DNA of 64,000 nucleotides from Novosphingobium colocasiae (GTDB lineage Bacteria > Pseudomonadota > Alphaproteobacteria > Sphingomonadales > Sphingomonadaceae). The translations under genes and the position numbers were made by a program. How positions within the stretch are numbered: the stretch's first letter is position 1; each line of letters begins with the position of its first letter. The stretch spans positions 1-64,000 of the forward strand of contig NZ_BMZA01000011.1 of the NCBI RefSeq assembly GCF_014652555.1, given 5' to 3'. The notes under the pieces were generated by a model, which was given only the letters and a program-made list of their open reading frames with translations, made no database searches and was not told where the DNA came from. Positions 1 through 7,825 of the stretch are shown piece after piece.

Positions 1-1
1 T

Positions 2-175
2 GCGGCGCTGATGGCCCGCTATCCCGGCGCTGTGCTGGTGATCCCGCGCGAGGGCAGCTTGACCGTCGCCGGTCAGGACGTGGCACCCGGTGGCTGCGCA
101 CTGGCGATGGCGCTGGGCGAGGTGCAGTTCGCACGCGAGGGAACGTGCCTGCTGGCCACGTCATGCGCGCCCTGA
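2..175 (+). CDS. C-terminal end of an unidentified protein (cupin-like tail), partial
   Basis: An open frame enters from the left edge and stops with TGA at 173-175, giving 57 visible residues. The tail is a run of short beta-strand-like segments with turn glycines (VLVIPREGSLTVAG, then VAPGGCALAMALG), which resembles the last strands of a cupin barrel such as a type I phosphomannose isomerase. That resemblance is weak, and the start and main body lie outside the window. It ends 53 bases before the MCE gene and reads in the same direction. Confidence 0.45.
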   Translation, partial: AALMARYPGAVLVIPREGSLTVAGQDVAPGGCALAMALGEVQFAREGTCLLATSCAP

Positions 176-228
176 ACGTCGCAGAATTACCCGATTTTCC
201 TTGACAGACGGGCGCTCGCGTCGCGAAC

Positions 229-1257
229 ATGTCTTCTGTTGGAGGGGGCGTGGGACCAGATCCGAAAGCGCAGATTAAGTGGGGCATCGGCGCTTGCGTG
301 CTGACGCTGCTGGTCGTCGGGATTCTCGCTTTCGTGCCCGATCCGTTCTTCCGCACCCGCGCGATTGCGACCACGCTCGATAACGTCGCCGGTATCGATC
401 CGGGCACCCCGGTCTCCTTTCGCGGGATCGAGCTGGGCAAGGTCCGATCGGTCGATCTCGATCCCGCCACGCGCAACTTTCGCGTCCGGCTCGACGTCCG
501 TCGCGACTGGCAGCCGACCGGTTGCACCTATGTTCTGGCCGGTGCCGCCAACCCGTTCACCGCGCCTTCGATCGAAATCGTCGCGCTGGAAAAGGCGGAC
601 GCTGCCACTACCGCAAGCTGCCGCAACCAGATGGCGCTGCGCGATTGTGCGGTCGTGCCGCTGCTCGATCGCGACGCCGATGCCTTCCCCGCCTGCCGCC
701 GCGCGCCCGATCTGATCGCCAGCACGACGATGGCGGTCAACGAAGCCGCCAACGTCGCGCGGTCCGCAAACCAGATGGCGCAGCGGCTGCAGGTGATACT
801 GGGTGGCGAAGGTGGCGGCGGTGCCAGCATGGCGCAAGTGGCGGACAATGCCACGCAGACGCTGGCGGCGCTCAATTCGCTCAGTTCGCGGCTGGACAGC
901 AGTTTCTCGCCGGGGCGCGGCGATATCGCGCTGACGCTGGGCAACGTGAAGCGGATGACGGGGCGGATGGCCGAGGTAGACGTGCGCTCGGTCAACGGCA
1001 TCCTGCAGAACGCCAACGGCATCGTCGGCGATAACCGGGTCGGCGTCGGCGTGCTGGTCGATCAGACCGCGCGCAGCGCGGCGCAGGCGAACCAGATGCT
1101 CGAAGGCGCGTCGGCATCGCTGGTCGAAGCCACCGCCAACCTCAGCCAGATGACCGCCAATCTCAACACCCTGACCGAGCGGCTCGCCGCCGATCCGACT
1201 TATGCGGTGCGGGGGCAGAAATATGCCGACCCGCCGGGACTGGAGAGGGGCAAGTGA
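229..1257 (+). CDS. MCE-domain (MlaD/PqiB-type) lipid-transport protein
   Basis: This is the substrate-binding MCE subunit of an ABC-type lipid transporter, anchored in the inner membrane and facing the periplasm. There is one N-terminal membrane segment (about residues 16-36), then an MCE domain (about 43-120) with the typical DNVAGIDPGTPVSFRGIELG stretch, and a long helical tail rich in Ala/Asn/Gln that would form the usual coiled coil. Length (342 aa) is normal. ATG 229 has no clear ribosome site; an in-frame GTG at 250 is preceded by GGAGG and may be the true start. The auxiliary lipoprotein follows with a one-base overlap. The permease and ATPase that normally share this operon are on the opposite strand and convergent. 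Confidence 0.9.
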   Translation: MSSVGGGVGPDPKAQIKWGIGACVLTLLVVGILAFVPDPFFRTRAIATTLDNVAGIDPGTPVSFRGIELGKVRSVDLDPATRNFRVRLDVRRDWQPTGCTYVLAGAANPFTAPSIEIVALEKADAATTASCRNQMALRDCAVVPLLDRDADAFPACRRAPDLIASTTMAVNEAANVARSANQMAQRLQVILGGEGGGGASMAQVADNATQTLAALNSLSSRLDSSFSPGRGDIALTLGNVKRMTGRMAEVDVRSVNGILQNANGIVGDNRVGVGVLVDQTARSAAQANQMLEGASASLVEATANLSQMTANLNTLTERLAADPTYAVRGQKYADPPGLERGK

Positions 1258-1853
1258 TGCGGATGCTGACCGGCCTTGCGGCGCTGGCCCTGCTGTCCGG
1301 CTGCGCGATGATGGGCAAGGCCGATGCGCCGGTGACCATGCGCCTTGCCCCCGCGTTCGCCGGGGACGGCGCTCCGGTCCTGGCCGGATCGGTAACGGTT
1401 TCTCCGGTGCGTGCGGGCGGGGCGCTGGCGGTGCAGCGTTATGCCTATGTCGATCCGGCAAGACCGGCGGAGATCAACCAGGCGGCCAGCCTGTTCTGGG
1501 AGGAACCGCCGCCGCGCCTGATCGAGCGGGCGCTGGTGAGCGGGTTGCGCGGTCGCTACGCCGTGGTCACCGGGCCCGAAGCGCCGGTTGCGGCAGACAT
1601 GCGCGTGATCGCCATCCTCACTCACTTCGAGGAAGTCTCCGCGCCGGGTGTGGCGCAGGCACGGGTCGGGTTCGAGGCGAGCGTGGTGGCGGGGGGCAAG
1701 GTGGTCCGGACCGGCAGTTACTGCGCAAACGCGCCGATCGCCGGTTCCACGGCGACAGACCGGGCGCGCGGCTTCGAAGCGGCGGTTGAGGGCGCGGTCG
1801 GGGCGTTTGTTCAGGCGCTGGCGAAGGGTGCCACGTCCGCTCCGTCCTGTTGA
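1257..1853 (+). CDS. ABC-type transport auxiliary lipoprotein (PqiC-like)
   Basis: This 198-residue lipoprotein accompanies MCE systems and probably bridges the MCE tunnel to the outer membrane. The N-terminus is a short lipoprotein signal ending in a lipobox (LLSGC, Cys16), followed by a PqiC/ABC-auxiliary fold with the VQRYAYVDPARPAEI and YAVVTGPEAPVAADMRVIA stretches typical of the family. The start ATG overlaps the MCE stop in TGATG; an in-frame GTG sits one codon earlier. The last 43 bases overlap, tail to tail, the 3' end of the ATPase gene on the other strand. Confidence 0.85.
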   Translation: MRMLTGLAALALLSGCAMMGKADAPVTMRLAPAFAGDGAPVLAGSVTVSPVRAGGALAVQRYAYVDPARPAEINQAASLFWEEPPPRLIERALVSGLRGRYAVVTGPEAPVAADMRVIAILTHFEEVSAPGVAQARVGFEASVVAGGKVVRTGSYCANAPIAGSTATDRARGFEAAVEGAVGAFVQALAKGATSAPSC

Positions 1854-2512
1854 ACCAGCACACCGTTCTCCAGCAGCAGCACCCGTTCGCACAGCCGGTG
1901 GGCCAGCCCACGGTCCTGCGTCAGCAGCAGCAGCGCCCGGCCGCGTGCGATGATCTGCCGGGCCAGCACCGCTTCGATGGCATCGGCATCGGCACGCAGG
2001 CCGACGAGCGGTTCGTCGAGGATAAGCAGTTCGGGATCGCGCACGAAGGCGCGCGCGAGTTCCACCCGCCTCCGTTCACCTTCCGACAGGTTCCCGGCAA
2101 TGATCGGCGCGGCATGTTCGATGCCGAAATCGAACAGCGCCCGGTCGATCCGCCGCCGCAACCGCTTGCGCGCCGCCGGGGCCGCGTCCAGCGCGAGCCA
2201 GAGGTTGTCTTCTACCGACAGGCTGCCGATCAGCGAGCCGCCCTGAAACACCATGCCGCAGCGACCGCGCAAACGCCGCTGCGCCGCAGCGGGCAGGGCC
2301 CCGAGGTCTTCGCCGAACAGCGCCACGGAGCCGGTGAGCGGCGGCGTCATCCCGATGGCAAGGCGCTGGATGACCGACTTTCCCGTCCCGCTCGGCCCGA
2401 TGATCGCCGCCCGTTCGCCCCGGCCCAGGCACAGGTCGAGCCGATCGAACAGCCGCCGCGCGCCGATCACCAGCGAGACGGCGGAGAAGCCCAGAACGGC
2501 CGCGTCGCTCAT
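1811..2512 (-). CDS. MlaF-like ABC transporter ATPase with altered H-loop
   Basis: This is the cytoplasmic ATPase of an MCE lipid transporter, 233 aa. Walker A is GPSGTGKS (39-46), the Q-loop is at Gln90 (FQGG), the signature is LSEGE (142-146) and Walker B is LILDEP (163-168). The H-loop histidine expected in a THD motif is replaced: the sequence reads TQD with Gln199. In many ABC ATPases this histidine is needed for hydrolysis, so activity may be reduced or differently organised. Its ATG overlaps the permease stop (ATGA). It is the last gene of the leftward operon that also encodes the RyR and protease proteins. A longer open frame upstream (to 3124) is out of register with the family and is not used. 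Confidence 0.9.
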   Translation of the reverse strand: MSDAAVLGFSAVSLVIGARRLFDRLDLCLGRGERAAIIGPSGTGKSVIQRLAIGMTPPLTGSVALFGEDLGALPAAAQRRLRGRCGMVFQGGSLIGSLSVEDNLWLALDAAPAARKRLRRRIDRALFDFGIEHAAPIIAGNLSEGERRRVELARAFVRDPELLILDEPLVGLRADADAIEAVLARQIIARGRALLLLTQDRGLAHRLCERVLLLENGVLVQQDGADVAPFASA

Positions 2513-3273
2513 GCCAGCACTGCCCAGAGGCTGGCGGCGGCGAAGATCGCCAGCAGCCCGGTGGTGAACGCCCGTCCGGCATGGCGACCGATCTCGGCCG
2601 GTGCCCGCACCGGCTTCGCCCCGACCGTCGCCCCTACCATCAGCGCGATCGTGGCGAACAACAGCGCCTTGCCCATGCCGATCAGCAGCGCGTGTCCGGT
2701 CTGACCGGTCAGCGCGATCTGGGTGAAGGTGTGATAGGCAAGGTTCGCCCCCAGGTGCAACGCGATGGCCGCTCCTGTGAGCGCGGAGAGGGCGGCGATC
2801 AGCATGTGGACCGGGCTGGCCAGCAACACCGCGATGATCGGCGGGCCCAGCAGGCGCGGCACCGGATCGTGCCCCATCGCCTCCAGCGCATCCACTTCGC
2901 GCGCGAGCGATAGCGCCCCGAGGCGTGATGCGAGTTCGACCGACACGCTGCCCGAAGCGAACACGCCGACGACCAGTGGCAGAATCTGGCGCATCAGCGC
3001 ATCGGCAAGGGCGGCGATGATGAGCAGCGGCACGTTGTAGACCTGCAGCACTTGCCCGGCGGCGACGCCCGCGATCACCCCGGTCAGCACGGCCAAGCCG
3101 ATCAGCGTGACGACCGGCCCCCACACGAACCGCGCCATCGCTTCGCCCAGCCCGGCCTCGGCCAGCGGATCGCGGGTCGACACCGTCCGGGCAAAGCCGC
3201 AGAACCCGTGCCAGACCAGCCAGACGCCGGTGCCGATGCCCTTGCAGGCCTGCATCGCGCGGGTCAGGACCAT
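2509..3273 (-). CDS. MlaE-like permease of an MCE lipid transporter
   Basis: This 254-residue inner-membrane permease has the MlaE fold: an N-terminal amphipathic stretch, then about five hydrophobic segments. The cytoplasmic EVDALEAMGHDPVPRLLGP motif (the EAMG coupling region) is diagnostic of MlaE/YrbE proteins. It pairs with the ATPase immediately downstream (4-base overlap), and its first codons overlap the end of the RyR-protein gene by 10 bases. That physical coupling ties the lipid transporter to the RyR/protease operon rather than to its own MCE gene, which is convergent at 229-1257. Confidence 0.92.
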   Translation of the reverse strand: MVLTRAMQACKGIGTGVWLVWHGFCGFARTVSTRDPLAEAGLGEAMARFVWGPVVTLIGLAVLTGVIAGVAAGQVLQVYNVPLLIIAALADALMRQILPLVVGVFASGSVSVELASRLGALSLAREVDALEAMGHDPVPRLLGPPIIAVLLASPVHMLIAALSALTGAAIALHLGANLAYHTFTQIALTGQTGHALLIGMGKALLFATIALMVGATVGAKPVRAPAEIGRHAGRAFTTGLLAIFAAASLWAVLA

Positions 3274-5132
3274 GGCGTGGAAACCTTGCCGCTGCGGGCC
3301 TCGATGCGAACGGCAGGTAGCGGGGTCTGCGCCGCGCCGATGACGATCGCCAGTTCCGCCCCGGCGCGCAGCACCGTCAGCGGGTCTCCGGGCGGGTCCA
3401 CGCCGATCACGCTATCGGCGCGGAGCAGCAGCGCGTGTGCGGCTTGGGCTTCGTCGGCAGGCATAACGGACAGCAGGCGATCGGCATTGCCGGTCACGAC
3501 CACGCGCACTGCGCCCGGCCAAGCCATCAGCAGCGCGCGGCTGCCGGCATCGTCCAGTCGCCCGCTCAGGATCGGCACACGGTCGGGATAGTGCACCTGG
3601 ATTGCCGCGATGACCTGCTCCATCGCTGCTAATGTCGAGGTGGTCGCTGGATCTGCACCGGGTTCGATGGCGATCAGCAGCGCGCGCTGGGGGCATCGGC
3701 CCGACCGCGCCAGCAGCCGCAGCATGACCCGCACCTGTTCGCGGTCCAGGTCCTTGATCCGATCGTGCAGCGCATCGTAAGGCACGATATCGGGATGGAG
3801 ACGCCGGTCGTCGTCGCGCGTGGCGGCGTAGAACCAGCCATCGGCCAGTTTGGCGGCCATCCAGCGTTCGTGTTCCGCCCGGGCCATGTCTTCCAGTTCG
3901 CCGGGGGCAAGTTGCAGCGGCGTTCCCGCCGCCTCGATCACCCGCGCGCCCAGATCGCGCAGCTTGAGTTCGTAGCAATCGGCGACCAGCCGGTTATCGT
4001 CGCGAAAACTTTCGGGCAGGTCGTCCCATTCTTCCAGCGAGGCGCGCGATCCGATGCGTTCGCCGTCGGTCAGCCGGCCTTCGAGATAGAATTCGTGGAT
4101 AGAGCGGGCGAGCGCATCGTGGCGTTCCTGAAGCAGCATGTCGGGACGGGCGAACTGTTCGAGGGTGCCGAAGCGGCGCAACATCGCGCTGTCCGGCCAC
4201 TGGCCCTCGGCCTCCGCTTCCGCCACGCGCGCCAGTACCGGCGGTGCAGGGCGATCGGCGGCGCGGTAATGCTCCGTCACGGCATGGGCCAATGCCATGG
4301 CATCGCTCGCCTTGGCGCAATCGATCCCCACCAGCACGGGATCGCCGTGGCGTGCGACGAGTTGGGCAAAGCCTTCGGCTCCGTCGGGCAGGGGTTCGAC
4401 CAAGGCTCCCGGCGGCACATCGGCTTGGCCGTCGAGTGGACCGGCGAAGATCAGGCGCGGGCGCGCACCGTCGCGGAAGTGGCCCCCGGCCGCCATCCGC
4501 CGGGCATAGCGCAGCAGCGCCGCCGATCCGCCGAGCAGGAACACCACCCGCTCTTTCCGGCCGTGGTGGCGGAAGCGGTCGAGCGGATGGTCGATGAACA
4601 CCTGGCGGGCGGCCAGATCGTCGAGCGCGATGGCGCGGGCCGAGGCGATCGCGCGCGGGACGTCGGCGGCCAGGGCGCGCAGCCGCTCGCGCGCCGGTTC
4701 GCCGGACGCGCCCGCGATCACCGCCAGCGGATCACCCGCCGGGCGGCTGCGCGCGGCCTGTGCCAGGACCAGCCCGGCAAGGTCGATATCGCGATCATCG
4801 TCATCGCTCAGCAGCAGCACCGCGCGGGCGCGATCGAGCCCAAGGCGGGTGACCGTGTGCTCGGCATCGTCCAGCGGCACCACCGCCGCGCCTGCCCCTG
4901 CTGCCGCACGCGCCCAGGCTGGATCGGCGGGATCGGCCCACAGCACCACGCTGCCGCCTGCTGCCAGTTCTGCGCGGACGATCAGCCGCGCGAGCATGCC
5001 GCTGCCGACGACGACCAGATGATCGCCTCGCTGCCGGATCAGCGGCAGCCGCAGCGGCGCGCGCAGGGCCAGCCAGGCGCGGGTGGCCGGCCAGCGCCAG
5101 CTCCGGCCTGCGTCTGGCGCATGCGCGGCCAT
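3264..5132 (-). CDS. Rossmann (TrkA-N-like) protein with a RyR domain
   Basis: This 622-residue protein has no signal peptide or membrane segment, so it is probably cytosolic. Residues 36-110 form a nucleotide-binding Rossmann unit (VVVGSGMLARLIVRAELAAG) resembling TrkA-N. A second Rossmann-like repeat begins near 195 (VVFLLGGSAALLRYARRM). Residues about 410-466 match the RyR domain first described in ryanodine receptors (AEHERWMAAKLADGWFYAA, then LHPDIVPYDAL and IKDLDREQ). The C-terminal 140 residues look like a further alpha/beta domain that I cannot name. Bacterial RyR-domain proteins are poorly understood; a ligand-sensing role is inference. The gene lies 9 bases after the papain-like peptidase and overlaps the permease start. 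Confidence 0.8.
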   Translation of the reverse strand: MAAHAPDAGRSWRWPATRAWLALRAPLRLPLIRQRGDHLVVVGSGMLARLIVRAELAAGGSVVLWADPADPAWARAAAGAGAAVVPLDDAEHTVTRLGLDRARAVLLLSDDDDRDIDLAGLVLAQAARSRPAGDPLAVIAGASGEPARERLRALAADVPRAIASARAIALDDLAARQVFIDHPLDRFRHHGRKERVVFLLGGSAALLRYARRMAAGGHFRDGARPRLIFAGPLDGQADVPPGALVEPLPDGAEGFAQLVARHGDPVLVGIDCAKASDAMALAHAVTEHYRAADRPAPPVLARVAEAEAEGQWPDSAMLRRFGTLEQFARPDMLLQERHDALARSIHEFYLEGRLTDGERIGSRASLEEWDDLPESFRDDNRLVADCYELKLRDLGARVIEAAGTPLQLAPGELEDMARAEHERWMAAKLADGWFYAATRDDDRRLHPDIVPYDALHDRIKDLDREQVRVMLRLLARSGRCPQRALLIAIEPGADPATTSTLAAMEQVIAAIQVHYPDRVPILSGRLDDAGSRALLMAWPGAVRVVVTGNADRLLSVMPADEAQAAHALLLRADSVIGVDPPGDPLTVLRAGAELAIVIGAAQTPLPAVRIEARSGKVSTPWS

Positions 5133-5141
5133 CGCGCCCGC

Positions 5142-6725
5142 CTATTCGTGCGTCTGCAGGCGGACCACCGCAGCCGCGACCGTGCCCGGTGCGGCTCCGG
5201 CAAGCTGGGTGCGCAGGGTGGACAGGAACTCGCGCTCGGTCTCGTAAGTCGTCATGGCGTTGCCGAACAGCGGCGCATTGGATGCGATGGCGAGCAGGAT
5301 TTCGGAGCCATAAGGCGGCGAAACCTCGAACTGCATGCCCTCCGGCTCGCCGTTGCCGATCACCACCGCCCGCTGGCGTGCGCCGTTGACGCCGGGCTTG
5401 CCGCGATAAAGCTCCACCGCGCTGCCATCGTTCTGCAGGTAGATGATGCTGAGCAACGGCCGGGCGGCAGTGGTGGCGGCGCGCAGGGTGAAACGGTCGC
5501 CCTTGGTCATCACCACCGGATCGCCCGGCTTGACCACGCCGGCCTCGGATTGCACCTGCAACTGCACCCCGCCGGCCCGGATCGCCGTGGCCAGCGTGCT
5601 TTCCGCTTCGCACTGCGGCCAGCGGTGAAGATCAACGTCCCATTTGGCAGCGGGATAGGCACGCGTCAGGGCATCGCGCAGCGTTTGCAGCGCAGCTTCG
5701 TCACCGGCGAACCCGGTCAGGGTCAGCTTGCCCGCCACCGGTTCGAGCTGCACGGTGCCGCAGGGCAGGTTGGTCACCGCATCGTTGAACACCTGCAGCG
5801 GCGTGCGCCGATCGGGGCCGGTAGCGGCCGACTGGCCCGGTGCCTGTTGCAGCGCATAGGCTTCGGCAACCATACGCTTGAACGTATCGTAGCCGATCCA
5901 GATGTACCCGCCATCGCCCCAGGTGCGGCCCCAACTGTTTATGGCGCGGAACGCCTGGCGGTCCTCGTCATAGCCTACGAGTGTCATCGCGTGCCAATTA
6001 TGGTCTTCGCGCTGGAGGTGCGAATAGGTGCCCGGCCCGCGAAACTTCTCGAAGTCGGTCAGTGCGGGCATGGTGAAGACCACCGGTTCCTTGCGGAACA
6101 GCGCGCCCTTGATATCGTCGATGATGACCGGGCTTTGCCAGTCATCCGGCCTTTCGCGATCGACCGCGCGCCACCCGTCAAGCTTGAGCGCGGAAGAACG
6201 CCCCAGCATGTCCGCCCCCGCCACCGCGCATTTCGACGGATCGTTGGGGAAATCTGCCAGCGAAGCCGCCCCTTCGTCCTTGAGCAGCGACAGCGCATCG
6301 ACGATGCGGGTCGGTACCTTGCAGTCCGATCCTTGCGGACGAATGCGATCATAGACGTATGTGGGGCTGGGGATCTCGTTGGCACCGCTGGGCCGGCGGC
6401 CCAGTTGCACGCCCGAAAGATAGCCGACCCCGGCATAGGCGGTGGCCCAGGCGGTGCAGTTGGGGAACGGGGTCTGGTTGCCCGGAGCCGGAAACAGCGG
6501 CGACAGGTCGACCGCCTTGGGCAGCCAGGCGCGGAATTTCCCCAGCTTGGGCAGCTTGCGATAGCTTTCGGGCGAAAGCGGCTGGAGCCCGGTGGGGTAG
6601 ACCTCCTGATCCGCCGCCGCCGCTGGTTGCGCGTCGGCGGGACTGCTGGTGTCCTGCGCCATGGCGCTGATACTGGCCCCCGCCAGCGTCAGTGCCATGG
6701 CTGCGGTGATGTGCCCTGTGCGCAT
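5142..6725 (-). CDS. Secreted papain-like (C1) cysteine peptidase with DUF4384-like C-terminus
   Basis: This 527-residue protein starts with a Sec signal (cleavage near AMA/QD, residue 23), so it acts in the periplasm or is exported. The catalytic set of family C1 is visible: Gln84 (oxyanion), Cys90 in PNCTAWATAY, His245 in HNWHAMTLVGYD, and Asn263 in INSWGRTWGDGGYIW. Residues about 318-372 (LTLTGFAGDEAALQTLRDAL) resemble a BON/secretin-like module. Residues about 402-485 (GDRFTLRAATTAARP, then IIYLQNDGSAVELY) resemble DUF4384, also seen in the caspase at 10285-11955. It is third after the caspase-FGE gene in the operon, with short spacers (26 and 9 bases). Confidence 0.88.
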   Translation of the reverse strand: MRTGHITAAMALTLAGASISAMAQDTSSPADAQPAAAADQEVYPTGLQPLSPESYRKLPKLGKFRAWLPKAVDLSPLFPAPGNQTPFPNCTAWATAYAGVGYLSGVQLGRRPSGANEIPSPTYVYDRIRPQGSDCKVPTRIVDALSLLKDEGAASLADFPNDPSKCAVAGADMLGRSSALKLDGWRAVDRERPDDWQSPVIIDDIKGALFRKEPVVFTMPALTDFEKFRGPGTYSHLQREDHNWHAMTLVGYDEDRQAFRAINSWGRTWGDGGYIWIGYDTFKRMVAEAYALQQAPGQSAATGPDRRTPLQVFNDAVTNLPCGTVQLEPVAGKLTLTGFAGDEAALQTLRDALTRAYPAAKWDVDLHRWPQCEAESTLATAIRAGGVQLQVQSEAGVVKPGDPVVMTKGDRFTLRAATTAARPLLSIIYLQNDGSAVELYRGKPGVNGARQRAVVIGNGEPEGMQFEVSPPYGSEILLAIASNAPLFGNAMTTYETEREFLSTLRTQLAGAAPGTVAAAVVRLQTHE

Positions 6726-6751
6726 TGTGCCCCCCTGATATGTGCGGCGTC

Positions 6752-7789
6752 CTAGAAACGGTATCCCAGCGTCAGCGTCAGCGAATCGTAGCCCGCCTTG
6801 TCGGCAAAGCGGTTGTCGGCATGGGTATAGAGCAGGCCGGCGCGCATCTGGTCGAAGCGGCTCTTCTGCTCGGCCTCGCGGGCACGCACGCCCATGCTGA
6901 ACCCGGCTTCGTGGATCGACTTGTACGGCATGAACGGCTCGCCGGTGAGGCGGGTGAACACGTAGCTGGCGCGCAGCGAACTTTGCCGGCCGAACATGCG
7001 CGCCTTCAGCGGCAACTGGTAGGCCAGGCCACCGCGCAAGGTCCAGTAATCGGCCTTCATGTAGAACGGCTGCTTTGACAGGAACGTGTCCAGTGTGTGC
7101 GAATAGGCCGCCATGCCGCCCAGGATCAGATCGCCCCGCCCGACCTGCGGCAGTCGATACCGCGCGGTGACCGAACCGGAGACCAGTTCCGCGTCATGGG
7201 AGAAATATTCGCCCGCCTGGAGGTTGCTGTAACCGACGCGCGGGGTGATCAGGAAGTTCTGCGAAACCGGCAGTTCGACGCCGGCATTGATGGTGCCATA
7301 GACAGCCGTAGCGCCGCCATAAGGGATCGGGCTCGATTCCCCGCCGCCGGGGAATTTGAAGATCACCTTGTAGCCATCGACGTGGTTCACGCTGATCGGC
7401 ACATCAAGCAGGAACCGCGCCCGCGAACCTTCGCCGATGCGCCGGGCGTGCTGGTAGTGTCCGTCGAACCGCTGGTTCTTCTGGTACCCCGCCTTGCCAT
7501 AAGTGAAGGTGCCGCCGATCGTGTCGGAATCGCCTTCGGGAGTGAATACGTCCGCGCCTTCTGGCTGGACATCGAACAGGTCGAGCGAGACTTGCGCGTT
7601 CTGCACCGGCATCGAATTGGGACTGCCGTAGCGCGGCTCGGCCGAGACATAGCCTTGCGCCGCCGGGCACTGGGTCACGCCGGGCTGGAGCACGCAGGTA
7701 TAGGTTTTCGCCACGGACGTGACCGGGGCAAGCGCGGCGATGGCCGTCGCGGCGGTCAGCGCACGGGTTCGCAGATACGGGGGTCTCAT
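6752..7789 (-). CDS. Predicted outer-membrane beta-barrel protein
   Basis: The protein has a signal peptide ending near TSVA/KTY, then alternating amphipathic strands, and ends in the beta-barrel signature LTLTLGYRF with C-terminal Phe. That places it in the outer membrane, like porin- or MltA-type transporter barrels, but I do not recognise the family. I chose the ATG at 7789 because GAGAGG lies 8 bases upstream and the signal peptide then starts cleanly (345 aa). An in-frame ATG at 7825, right after the caspase-FGE stop, would add 12 charged residues. Its place between two secreted peptidases suggests it is their surface partner or substrate. Confidence 0.7.
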   Translation of the reverse strand: MRPPYLRTRALTAATAIAALAPVTSVAKTYTCVLQPGVTQCPAAQGYVSAEPRYGSPNSMPVQNAQVSLDLFDVQPEGADVFTPEGDSDTIGGTFTYGKAGYQKNQRFDGHYQHARRIGEGSRARFLLDVPISVNHVDGYKVIFKFPGGGESSPIPYGGATAVYGTINAGVELPVSQNFLITPRVGYSNLQAGEYFSHDAELVSGSVTARYRLPQVGRGDLILGGMAAYSHTLDTFLSKQPFYMKADYWTLRGGLAYQLPLKARMFGRQSSLRASYVFTRLTGEPFMPYKSIHEAGFSMGVRAREAEQKSRFDQMRAGLLYTHADNRFADKAGYDSLTLTLGYRF

Positions 7790-7825
7790 TCCTCCATCCT
7801 CTCTTTTCTTGTTATGCATCGTCAT

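Noticed and set aside
187..1461. Long open frame on the minus strand opposite the MCE gene
   Set aside because: It mirrors the MCE/lipoprotein coding region, is rich in Arg/His/Gly as expected of antisense frames in GC-rich DNA, and has no family motif.
3765..6755. 996-codon plus-strand open frame opposite the RyR and papain-like genes
   Set aside because: Composition is dominated by Arg, His, Gly and Ala with no recognisable domain, while the minus strand carries clear catalytic motifs throughout.
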